From positions 27,592,435-27,656,434 of the forward strand of contig NC_084806.1 of NCBI RefSeq assembly GCF_963583255.1: 64,000 bases of DNA. Reading direction: 5' to 3'. The notes under the pieces were generated by a model that had not been told where the DNA came from, did not search any database, and worked only from the letters and a program-made list of their open reading frames with translations. Position 1 is the stretch's first letter. Each line of letters begins with the position of its first letter. Origin of the DNA: Pyrus communis. Taxonomy: Eukaryota > Streptophyta > Magnoliopsida > Rosales > Rosaceae. A program made the translations under genes and the position numbers. This document shows positions 24,201-34,400 of the stretch, in pieces.

Positions 24201-26747
24201 GACAAAATTAGGAGTGAAGGTTCAACATTGTAACAAATGCTTACCTTCAGGTCTCCGCTGGTGGTATATTTGCTAATTGGGGTGGGGGGATGGTTTCTCT
24301 AATTTCAGTTAGTGGTAAAGGAATAATCTGCATTTAATCACAATATTAGTGGACTTTCCACTGTTTCTGTAATTTTATTATTTTCTGCAATAAAATTTGT
24401 TTCTCTTTAAGAAAAAAAAAAGGTCAAGTGGAATTTCTTATGTCTCTGTTTGTTCTTGTATTTTTTTTTTTTCTAGGACACATCATGCATGTTTGTTGTG
24501 TTTTTGCTAATCAAAATACCGAAGAGGTCGGCATAGGATTCAAAGAGAATCAGTGCTAGTGATTCTCTCAAGAGAGATCACACGGGGACGTAGGAAAAGT
24601 TAGCCATCTCGATAATAATTTTTTCTTGTAATTGTGTGAGGCGATGTTTAGTTTATTGTTTCCTCATACTCACGTATCATCATCCAAGCTGTTTGCATAA
24701 CAATTTTCTTTTCTAAATAATACTCTTTTAATGTAATGAATTTGTTTATATATGTTTCTTCATACAGCCTTCTAATTGAACATGTTTTATAGGGGCGGAT
24801 CACAAATTGTATGGATTGCACCTAGTGGTGGAAGGGACCGGCCAGATCCTGCAACAGGAGAGTGGTACCCAGTAAGCTCTTTCAACTTCATCATGTATGA
24901 GATGATTGAGAAGGAAATCATGGATTTCATGATCATTGTTTAATATTTTTTTAATTTTTTTTTAGCTTTCTTTTTGTAAAATGTTTTGATCCGGATAGTG
25001 TCGTCAATGTTCAGGTGATGATTTTTATTTTGCAATTGTCCCTATAGTGTTGCCACATGAGGTTTTAAAGTTGCATCTATATGTTCTAGTTGTATTGTGA
25101 ATTTAGGTTAAGCAAACCTGACAGCATAGATATAAAATCAAAGGAGTTATTTGGTTCATCATGGATAGAATAGGGACTCAAGAGTTCTAGAGGAAAGCAT
25201 AAATAGATTGAGGATGATTTTGAAATATAATCCACCATTTTCTGTCTTTTGAAATAAATTACTGTTCTAATAATTTACTAAATTTGACATAAACTTAGTT
25301 GTATTTAATTGAGCAGTTGGGCTTCCCTAAAAACGAAGATAGGCTACAATTTGAGATCACGTTGACATACTGTTCCTATAACCAAGAATTGACCAATATA
25401 GATACACATCCACCTATCTCGATAAGGATTTTGAGTTGGTGGTGCAATGACTTCATACTGACAACTAACCAGTCTTAACACATAGACATAACATACATGC
25501 AAACACGTAGAGATAAGTACAAGTGTTGTCTTCATGATGCAATTAACTTCATACTGATATAAGTTGGTCGGGCACCTTTTGATAGAGATAAGTACAAGTG
25601 TTGTCTTCATACTGACATAAGTTGGTCAGGCACCTTTTGATGCTGCTTCACTGGACAATCTGAGAAGGCTTGGTGAACATTCTGCTGCTCCAGGGCATAT
25701 ATATCCCTTAGCATTATTGTGTCACAACATCATGCCTCCTCCACCCCAGGTTCGTCGTCTCTGTTTTGGTGGTTCCTGTAGTGCTACTTTTCCGCTTTAG
25801 TGACAATTCTTTTTCAGGTAGAAAAAGAAATTGGAGAAAAGAGAATGATCTCCTTCCATGGTACTGGATTATCAGTTGCACCAAAAATCACCTTCTCTGA
25901 TATTACTGCTTCCTGTCAAAATTCTGAAGAGGTTGGTGCCATATACAATGTCTTTCAACTTCCTGGTTGATTTGGATGGTTCCTGTTATATTCTTCGTGA
26001 TCTTTAACATTATTCTGCAATGAAAGCTCGTGTGTAAATATATTCTTGATCTGAGGATTACTACTGCATTTTAAATCATGTCATGTTACCAACTGCTGAG
26101 TAGTGTGGAAAAACTTGTTCCGCCTATCTAGTTTGGTGATGAACATTAGCATTTAACTAATACTGTCTTTTCCTTGGTCAACAATGATGTAACGACTAGT
26201 GCACAGCTGGAATAGATTGGTGAACTGTATCCAAAAGTAGTTTAATGTAGGGGTATAACATAATATATGGATATATATATAAAATATGTTCATCCATATG
26301 ACAAAGTCTTGAAAGCTACTGTTCAAGGACCTGGAAAGTCATTTTCATTGATTTCTAATTGTTAGAGTAAAACACCTTTGTTCCCTGAATTTTGGGGTTT
26401 AGGTGACTATAGTTCAGGGAATTCAAAATGTTTTTGAAACTGGCTAACTGACACGGTTACTATGATGACCAGACGTTTTGAAGTTCAGGGCTCAAAGTGC
26501 CGCATTGGTCAAATTTCTGGGTGCAGATTTGATATCTACTCTAAATGTTCTTTAAACTTCACCATTTTTCTCTTAGATTGTTTCTAAGTATTCTGGCTGT
26601 TGTATGTTGCAGGCTAGGGAGGTATACGCACAGGCTCTGTATGATATTGTTACTGAACAGTACAATGTGCTCAAATCTGCTATACATTATGAACAAGGAC
26701 TAAACGCATCCACTCCAAATGTTTCTTTGTCCCAACCATGGAGTTAG
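15267..26747 (+). CDS. ATS1: Plastid glycerol-3-phosphate acyltransferase (ATS1 type), 12 exons, exon 2 frame broken
   Basis: Soluble plastid GPAT transfers an acyl group from acyl-ACP to sn-1 of glycerol-3-phosphate, the first step of plastid phosphatidylglycerol and glycolipid synthesis. Coding exons: 15267-15570, 18989-19129, 20379-20465, 20629-20726, 22419-22476, 22998-23099, 23206-23267, 23365-23475, 24793-24871, 25630-25749, 25818-25931, 26613-26747. All have GT..AG borders and, apart from exon 2, compatible phases. Exon 1 encodes a Ser-rich transit peptide. The acyltransferase block NHQTEAD lies in exon 6; GGRDRP (exon 9) and [12 protein letters not shown] (exon 10) follow. Without a 46-bp insertion the protein would be about 454 residues, normal for the family. 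With it, the frame stops at 19054-19056 after about 123 residues. It could be a null allele, a recent pseudogene or an assembly error, as every other exon looks intact. Confidence 0.9.
15571..15860 (+). repeat. Tandem duplication (~135 bp) at the start of GPAT intron 1
   Basis: The block from the splice donor ('gtgacagctctt..gaaatgttgcctttcttgaa') is repeated from about 15711 as 'gtgagaactctt..gaaatgttgcctttcttgac'. The second copy includes an unused donor-like GGTGAG. Copies are diverged by several substitutions and small indels. Confidence 0.8.
16656..17168. mobile_element. Solo LTR (Copia-like) in GPAT intron 1
   Basis: It starts TGTTGGGTTTTTTCC and ends TATTCTCAACA (inverted TGTTG..CAACA). 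It is flanked by the perfect duplication TATGT (16651-16655, 17169-17173). A 'ctatataaaggggc' box near 16810 suggests + strand transcription of the former element, parallel to the host gene. Copia assignment is from the ends and the 513-bp length. Confidence 0.88.
17174..18988 (+). other. Remainder of GPAT intron 1
   Basis: I see no exon or recognisable element here. It is AT-rich intron sequence up to the acceptor 'atctgtag' at 18981-18988. A 111-codon open frame at 17580-17915 has no recognisable domain and is flanked by ordinary intron sequence. Confidence 0.5.
19039..19141 (+). repeat. Small local duplication that disrupts GPAT exon 2 and copies its splice donor
   Basis: The 24-bp string TATAAAAATGCTGTAAACTTTTAT occurs at 19041-19064 and 19118-19141. 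'agaattatatcagaattat' occurs before the second copy and also after the first. Removing 46 bases between CTTCCCTCA and AATGCGTCACG restores both frame and exon phase. The first copy contains a complete decoy donor (AATGCT|GTAAAC). Confidence 0.85.
19962..20023. repeat. (AC)n/(TG)n palindrome and poly-G tract in GPAT intron 2
   Basis: 'acacacacacac' followed directly by 'ttgtgtgtgtgtgtg' forms a near-perfect hairpin. It is followed by 'aggaga' and a run of 14 G. Both are unstable sequence types. Confidence 0.85.
23476..24792 (+). other. GPAT intron 8 with an unexplained 80-codon frame
   Basis: The longest gap between late exons. A frame at 23891-24133 (starts [17 protein letters not shown]) shows ordinary amino-acid composition and codons but no family I recognise. 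It may be a transposon-borne gene scrap. Confidence 0.35.
25511..25643 (+). repeat. Tandem duplication across the GPAT exon 10 splice acceptor
   Basis: 'gataagtacaagtgttgtct' starts at 25511 and again at 25586. Each copy runs into 'ggtc.ggcaccttttgat', i.e. acceptor plus the first codons of exon 10. In the upstream copy the acceptor AG is GG (ggtcGGgcacc); in the real one it is AG (ggtcAGgcacc). The upstream copy carries 17 extra bases. Confidence 0.88.
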
Positions 26748-27430
26748 TCCGTCTTTAAGCAGATTTCCTTCCTACTTTGCTTTCATAATCAGGTATCTAT
26801 TTTGATTTTCTGTAGTTACCAGTTGTGTGACTACTTAAACGCTTCTAAAAAGCTTTTCACTCTTAATGTGTAAATTAATTGAATACAGTGAAATAACGTT
26901 GTGGCTGGTTTTTAAATGAAAATAAAGGTTGACTGGAAGACGTGTTTTACAGGGTTCAAGTGTATCCTGTGCGTGAAAATCCGAATAAAGAATCTAGAAA
27001 ACGATAGAAGTGTTTTTGTTACCATTTGAAAATGATATTTGCGCTCTTGGCACTGGCTATTGAATATATTCCTATGCACATTGATGATCGTTCTCTTTTG
27101 GTAACTAGATTTGATTGAATCTCGCAGGTTAGGACCTTACCTTAATTTTGAAACTCCTGACCGAAGGTTGACTGGGGAACTTCAACGCAAGTATGCACTG
27201 TGCCAACAAGATCTAATTGAAGCTGATGATCAATGTAAGCTCAAAACCATCTGGAATTGATGGATTCTTTTTGTGCATATGGTTTTTCAGCAAGAGCTGA
27301 ATTCTTCTGGAAACGAAGCTATCTCGCAAGGGTTCAGTTTTAGGTGTATACTGTACAGATGAAGCCAGTTGTTGACTAGCCATGTAAATCGAATCTCAAT
27401 TCGTTTCTAGTAATAGATGTTACAATCAAT
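26748..27430 (+). other. Probable 3' UTR of GPAT with a UTR intron
   Basis: After the stop at 26745-26747 a donor 'cag|gtatct' (about 26793) and an acceptor 'ctcgcag' ending at 27127 fit a spliced 3' UTR. A short open stretch follows (RLGPYLNFETPDRRL), but it is downstream of the stop. The poly(A) site is not identified. Confidence 0.4.
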
Positions 27431-27735
27431 TTCTTTTCTCTAACACCTGAGAGAAGTCTTAAATTTTCATGGCAGTAACTACTTGAATGCGAAGGATCTA
27501 GGGTTGCCCCTCTCCTAGCAGCCAAAGCTTCAACATCTCTTTCCTCAATGACGAAAGTAACATGAGAAAGAAAACACATACCCTATCACGGTTTATTTTG
27601 TTCAACATCTCTTTCCTCAATGACGAAAGTAACATAAGTAGGGTCGACCGTATAAATCCTAAAATACCACTTTGCTCACTTTTCGTTAAGTCTTCCATTA
27701 GATTCAAGTACTTTATGTCTAGAGTCTCTTTCCAA

Positions 27736-28342
27736 TAGGGGTGGGCACGGTTTGGTTCGGTGCAGTTTTGAAGCCAAAATCTAAATGAAACCAAACTGTT
27801 TGGTTCGGTTCGGTGCGGTTTCGGTTTGGTTTTTAAGAAAGAAATGTACATTTTAAAATATACACCTATCTACACATAAGACTGTCTCATTTTCTACACA
27901 ATACATTAATTAATGAACGCATGTTAACAATGAGTACATTGAGTGAGGATGTTTTGATAATCTATTTCTATCTAAAATTAGGACAATATATGCACAAACA
28001 AACCTGCAACAACTACATATGCAGCAAGCAAACTTGATGCAAGCAAACGTGCAGCAAATGATGAATGATGAATGATGATATTCTAATGTGGTTGAGTAGA
28101 TACTAAATGTATGGAACTCTAACAAACAACCAATTAAAACATGACACCTCATATGGACATCTAATTAAATGTTTATTAGTAGTTTGGTTTCGGTTTCGGT
28201 GGGGTTTTCAAAAGCCAAAACCGAAACCAAACCATTCCCTACAATGCGGTTCAATTTCAAAACTGCAAAACTAAACCTTTCAGTGCGGTCCGATTTGGTT
28301 TGTGTATTGGTTTTGGTTTTTAGTTCCAAGTGCCAACCCCTA
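27736..28342. mobile_element. hAT-type non-autonomous element with 8-bp target duplication
   Basis: The left end is TAGGGGTGGGCACGG; the right end reads GTGCCAACCCCTA (inverted). Flanks are CTTTCCAA (27728-27735) and CTTTTCAA (28343-28350), an 8-bp duplication with one mismatch, as expected for hAT elements. The subterminal regions are rich in 'ggtttggtt/cggtt' repeats. No transposase is seen in 607 bp. Confidence 0.82.
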
Positions 28343-28350
28343 CTTTTCAA

Positions 28351-29170
28351 GTCTTCCTAGGTCTTTCTCTACTCCTTTTGCCCTGAGTCTGTCTCATAAT
28401 CACATCTTCTCAGGAGGCAGTAAATGCGAAGCTTAACCTTTGGCGGGAAGTGTTGGAATCTAAAGGACTTCGCCTAAGTAGGTCAAAGACTGAGTAGATG
28501 GAGTGCAAGTTCAGTGGGAACATAGTATAAATGAGATAGGGTGAAGATTGGAGATCAAGAAGTACCAAAGAGTGAATATTTTTGCTATCTTGGATCTATA
28601 TTGCAAAAGAACAGGGAATTGGAGGGAGACCTGAGTCATAGAATACAAGCTAGATGGATGAAGTGAAAGAGTGCATCAGGTGTATTGTGCGACAGTCGTA
28701 TGCCAAAGCTCAAGGAAAATTTTTATAGGACGACAATAAGGCTAGCAATGCTTTATGACACGGAATGTTGGGCTGTGAGGTATTAACACGTACACAAAAT
28801 GAGTGTAGAGGAGATGAAAATGCTTCGTTGGATGTGTGGGCATACGAGGAAGGACAAGATTCGGAATGAGGATATCCGAGGTAAGTTAGGAGTAGCCGAA
28901 ATTGAAGATAAGATGAGAGAGAATCGGTTAAGGTGGTTTGGTCATGTGAAACAAAGACTTACAGATGCTCTGGCTAGAAGATTCGATTATGAGACAAAGG
29001 CTCAAGGCCAAAAGGGTAGGGGAAGACTTGGAAAGAGACTCTAAGAAAACACCTGGACTGCTTGGATCTAACAGAAGACATGACACAAAATTGAGCGCAA
29101 TGGCCTTCTAGGATTCATATAATTGACCCCATTTGGTGGGATAAGGCTTTGTTGTTGTTGTTCCTTTCAA
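28351..29170 (+). pseudogene. RTE-type LINE fragment (C-terminal part), + strand
   Basis: The frame from about 28420 reads VNAKLNLWREVLESKG-like LINE sequence. At 28799-29044 it encodes MKMLRWMCGHTRKDKIRNED and ENRLRWFGHVK, the hallmark C-terminus of plant RTE-clade LINEs. The 3' end is the trinucleotide repeat GTTGTTGTTG near 29150, usual for RTE. Stops interrupt the upstream part. The first about 60 bases resemble the same end in inverse orientation, indicating rearrangement. Confidence 0.75.
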
Positions 29171-29313
29171 TTGCAACCACTCCTACGCTTGGATCTAACA
29201 GAAGACATGACACAAAATTGAGCGCAATGGCCTTCTAGGATTCATATAATTGACCCCATTTGGTGGGATAAGGCTTTGTTGTTGTTGTTCCTTTCAATTG
29301 CAACCACTCCTAC
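29060..29313. repeat. 125-bp direct duplication of the LINE 3' end
   Basis: 'cttggatctaacagaagaca' through 'gttgttgttcctttcaattg' occurs at 29068-29187 and again at 29189-29308 with no difference that I can see. The duplication is recent. Confidence 0.9.
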
Positions 29314-30530
29314 TTTACCTTGAATATCCTCGTTCTTAATCATGTCATTTCTTGTGCTCCTATGCGTCCAACGAAGCATTCTCACCTCCACTACAATCAT
29401 TTTTTGCATGTGTTTTTTATGCTTCACCGTCCAATATTATGTGCCATGAAGCATTAATGATCTTGTTGTCGTCCTATAAAATTTTCTCTTGAGCTTTTGT
29501 GACATACATTGATCGCATATCACACCCTATGCACTCTTCCACTTCATCCATCTAGCTTGTATCCTATGGTTGAGATCTCCATCAAATTCTCCGTTCTTTT
29601 GCAATATAGATCTAATATAACAAAAGAGCTCACTCTTTGGTACTCCCTGTTCTCCAATCCTCACGCCTATCTCATTTGGACCTCCCCCTGAACTGCACTC
29701 AATATACTCTATCTTTGACCTATTTAAGTGAAGACCTTTAGATTCCAGTACATCCCACCAAAGGTTAAATGCATTTACTCCTGTGTTTCATCTATCAACA
29801 TTATATCATCTGCAAAAAGCATACACGGATATCATCTTGAATATAAGGCAATAACTCATCCATTACCAATGCGAAAAGGGAACGCCTTAAAACTGAGTCT
29901 TGGTGTAACCATATGGTGATGGAAAGCTTTCAATTTATCCTTCATGAGTTCTTATTGCAATCCTTGTTCCATCATACATGTCCCTTATTTTTTGGATATA
30001 TGTTGCTCGTACTCCTTTCTTCTCTAAAATCATCTGAAGAATTTCTCTTAGAACCCCATCATACACTTTTTCCAAATCTATAATGATCATATGCAAATTC
30101 TTTGGCATGTCTCTATATCGTTCCCTTGATCTCAGTAAGAGATAGATTGCCTTGATAATTGAGCGCCATAGCAGAATCCGAATTGATTGTCTGAGACCCG
30201 TATTTCTTGCCTCAGTCTATGCTCGGTTACTCTCTCTCAAAGGTTCATTGTATTGACTCATTAACTTAATACCCCTATAGTTCTTGGAATTTTGTTTATC
30301 GCCCTTTTTCTTGTAGATAGGCACCAAAGTGCTTTTTTGCCACTCATTTGGCAACTTCTTAGTTTTTAAAATCTTATTGAAAAGGTTTGTGAGCCAAGTT
30401 AACCAGTCTCTCCCAAGCCTTTCCATACTTCGATCAATATATTGTCAGGACCCACTGCTTTTCTTTGCTTCATCTTTTTTAAAGCTACAACCTCTTCCTC
30501 TTTCCTAATTTGGCGATAGGAGCAATTTCT
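29290..30530 (-). pseudogene. RTE-type LINE fragment with reverse transcriptase, - strand
   Basis: On the - strand, 30426-30217 reads WLTNLFNKILKTKKLPNEW and LVPIYKKKGD, the start of LINE reverse transcriptase. Near 29810-29830 is the FADD catalytic box (LFADDIMLIDET). Near 29380-29320 is the C-terminal MLRW..STRNDMIKNED motif. Several stops and frameshifts make it non-functional. Its 3' end meets the 3' end of the + strand fragment, so the two LINE pieces are convergent. Confidence 0.8.
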
Positions 30531-31409
30531 ACACAGGTAATGCTAGGGAGACTTAAATTTTGTAAACTAAATGGAGGTTGATAATTAGATTATTATTTAA
30601 GTTTTGGTTAACGTGTTTATGCCTTATTAGTGACACTTCAATTATTTGCAAATTTAGTCAACCTAGTATTACTCTTTTTGCACTCTTCCGAGTTACTCAA
30701 CTCACCCAAAGAAGTATCCTTTCGTATGCTTCATTGAAAAGATTATGAAAATAAGCTCATTGTCTGTCTTTAACCGCGTTCTCCATATCTATAACATTTC
30801 CATTCTCATGCTTGATGCACCTTACTTGGTTCAAGACTCTTTGTCTTCCTTTTCCTAGCTCCAGCGAATTTATAGATATCCATCTCTCCCTCTTTGCTAT
30901 ACGATGCAATGACCAAACAAAAACAAAACAAGAATAAACTTGATATAGCTCCAATTTTGTAAGTGATTATTGCGCGCAAATGGGTACTGCATGGCCTTAC
31001 ACGTGTAAATGGATATTGCTTGTGATAGACCTAACATGATTAACATGGTGGAGACAAAGCTTCAAAACTTTCATCTAGACATTCATGTTTTATCATTCGT
31101 TTGCGCGTATCCCCCTATACGACTTACAAGATTTGGATTACCATTACACTTAAAAAGAATGTCATTGTAAGTGTAACCATATATTTGACAAGCCAATGAT
31201 TCCCATGAGCATGTAGCATCTGTAACCGACAAAATTGACCATCATATAAAAAAAAAGGGCAATCCGAAAACCTCTTATTTGACAAAATACATCACACTTT
31301 GTATCAATCACTCTGTGCAGAGGGGCGCCGGAGGAATCTCTCCCTACTTCAATGTTGAAAATACATGTTCTTTACTGCCTTCTGATGAAAACTTGCTACA
31401 TCGAAACAC
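30531..31409. other. Intergenic stretch downstream of eIF3J
   Basis: No gene or clear element. The part nearest 31409 should hold the eIF3J 3' UTR, but I could not place a polyadenylation site. Confidence 0.4.
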
Positions 31410-34400
31410 TCACATAAAATCATCGTCATCAAGCGGATCATAGTCATCAACAGCTATATCATCATTCGGCTTATCAACAAGCAGCTGCTTTTTCTTGGAG
31501 CCTGAAAACAAAGAAAGCAATTAACAAACACCAAGGAAAGCTACACCATCAACATAAGTTCACACCTAAAATAATTGATGAAGAGATCATGGTTCCACCC
31601 TAAAATAATTTTAACTGGGTGCCGTGAACAAGTTTTGAGGGTCCACGAATGAAGTTAAGCCGAACGCAGAAGCAGCCCTAGACTTCATAGTTTTCAAACT
31701 GGGTGATTTTGATCAATTTTTTGAGTCGGGCAATTTTAAGATGAGGTTTTCAGATTGCTTTTGACCTGTGGCAAATTTTGTGCCTAACAAGCAGACAATT
31801 TTAACTGGGTGACGTGCAGCGCGTCTATTGGGCTCCACTCGCAGACCAACCTGCTCTGATAACATAAACAAAGTTGAGGTTCCACCCTAAAACCAATTGG
31901 CAATAGCAGGAGTAGCCCAACTCCTAATAATCCCTTGCAAGGTTTCTGAACCCTCCGATGTGGGACAATTTTCACACAAAAGGATTACCACTAGGTAAAG
32001 ATAAGGGGCATAATTAGATAGCTCGACATAACTATCTAAATAGCACTAACAATATTCCTCTATTCCTTTCTTTTCTTTTTTCAGTTGGATTGATTTTTAG
32101 GAAAACTAATGAAAAGGGTTTGAAAACTTTTGAGTTTTAACGATAAGGACAAAATAAAGGGTAAAGTGAATAATACCATGATTGACTTTTTAGTGTAAAA
32201 ATGTGGTTTTTCGTTAAAGTGAACAGTACCATGAGTTTTTCTTTAAAGTTCCCTTGATTTTTTATTAAAGGATACCTTTGAATGGGAAACCATAGGAATT
32301 GGTTCGTATCAGACTCTAAAATCTAAAGTGGATGGCATTGCCATACCTTCAACTCTTATTACATAAAACCTCAGCTATTTTAATTATCGGTGACACCTGC
32401 ACCTAAAAAGGAAAGCACAGTGGCTGCTTTGACCAACACTCTAAACGAATTTACTTAGTTTCATTTATTGGTGACACCTACACCTAAACCGGAAAACACG
32501 GGCTGTTTTGACCAATACCCTAAACAAGTTTACTGAATCAGACATGCAAGGCATTTTTAACACATTAGTTTCACTTATTTGTGACACCTACACCTAAACC
32601 GGAAACCACAGGGGCAGCTTTGACCAATACCATAAACAAGTTTTCTGAATCAAACGTGCAACGCATTTTTTAACACTTTAAGTTTCCGAGTTCCACAATA
32701 CTAAGAGCTTCTGGCTGACGCTTCTCAAAACAAATATAAATATAATTCTTTTTTCTTTGCCTTTCTTCACATATAGGACACTATTTTGGTTTTCAAGAGA
32801 ATGAGAAATCATAAATAAAACTCAAAATGAAGCATGAGGCATTCTATTCTTATCAAAGAATGAAATTGGCTTAAGAGACTCACCTGTCTTCTTTTTACCA
32901 GCATTTGCTTCCTTCTCTGCTTTTATTTTCTCATTTGCAATTGCTGTAATGGAAGATGCAACTTCTTTTGCATCTGCTCCTTTCAATGAAGTCATTGACA
33001 GTCTCATTACTGCCTTGAGTAGACCAATATAATGGAAACTTTTCTGCAATTAAATTTCAAAAAATTATGTATCTGAAATTCTCGAAGCTTTGTTAAATGG
33101 ATATGACAAATTAACACACCTCAAATGGACGAAGTTTATGTGAAATAAGTTCTGCATATTCCAGGAAGTCACTTTCAGATTTAGGAATGAAATTGTCTAA
33201 GGTTTTATAATTGCCTCCGCTGGAAAACAATTCTTTAGTGGACTTATAATCTGCTTCTTCCACCAGCCTGTGGCGTAGAGAAAAGCTTCAGTAAGAACCA
33301 CTAGTGACCAAAAGCTAACCAAACGTTTCGTACTATATATCTTTTTTGTAATATGCTTACAGTTTAGTGCACTCAATATGTAATTGTTAGTCAAATGTAA
33401 CAAACCATGTTCTCATGGAGAAATAATTAACTCTGAATCAACTGGGTCTATCATCCAGAGGATAGGTATAGAGAAAAATGAAGAAAAAAAACCTAATGAA
33501 GGCCAGTCCCCACATATCACAATTCTAAAACTTCATCAAACACAGACATCAAGCGCAGCCTAGGTGCACCATTAACAGATAATATAGTGCATGGTAGACA
33601 CAATGATCAACAACATTATAAACATCAGAAGTACTCAAAACAATGGTTTTACTCACATAGGCGCTATTCATATCAAGATATTAAAAGAATTCAAAACAAA
33701 AACCAAAGAAACAGAATTGCAGGGCTTAATTACATTAGAATGCATGACAACTCACCACATTTGAACCATCAGTAGTACCAATAAAACAATATAACAAAAA
33801 ACCTAAAGTTGTGTTGAGTGGGCTAATGAGGGTCATTCATCATACACTTACAACAAAACACGAACTGTTTGCTATAAACCAAAGTCGAATACACTCCGTT
33901 TGAGAAATATTTATCAACCCATGACTGTTTAATTTTACTTCCAAATATCAGTGAAAAACTCGAAGTATTGAGTGATTACATATTACATAGCCACTACTTC
34001 CTCCAAACGGTCCCAACAAGTACAATTTAGGAATAATAGTACCAAAAAAAACATAGAACAAGGGTGTCAATTAACTGACACAATGAACTATATAGTGAAT
34101 ATGAAATATCCACAACCTAGTTGAATTCGAATTGGATCTTTCTATTGATGATTCATTTTGACTTATCTTTAATAATTTTACAAATTTCTGTAAATTTTTT
34201 GTTATTAAAAAGAGTGATCCTTTTTAAATATGAATTTTAAGTAACAGTTACACGTTTGTTTTGTTGACATAAAATTTGGTCCGGCTTCTTAATAGGAGGT
34301 AGCACCAAACGCCTGACTAAATTCTGTATAATAGTCAGTACCGTAAGACACAGATTAGTAATATCCAACCTAAATTAGTCAGTACCACATACTAAACAAG

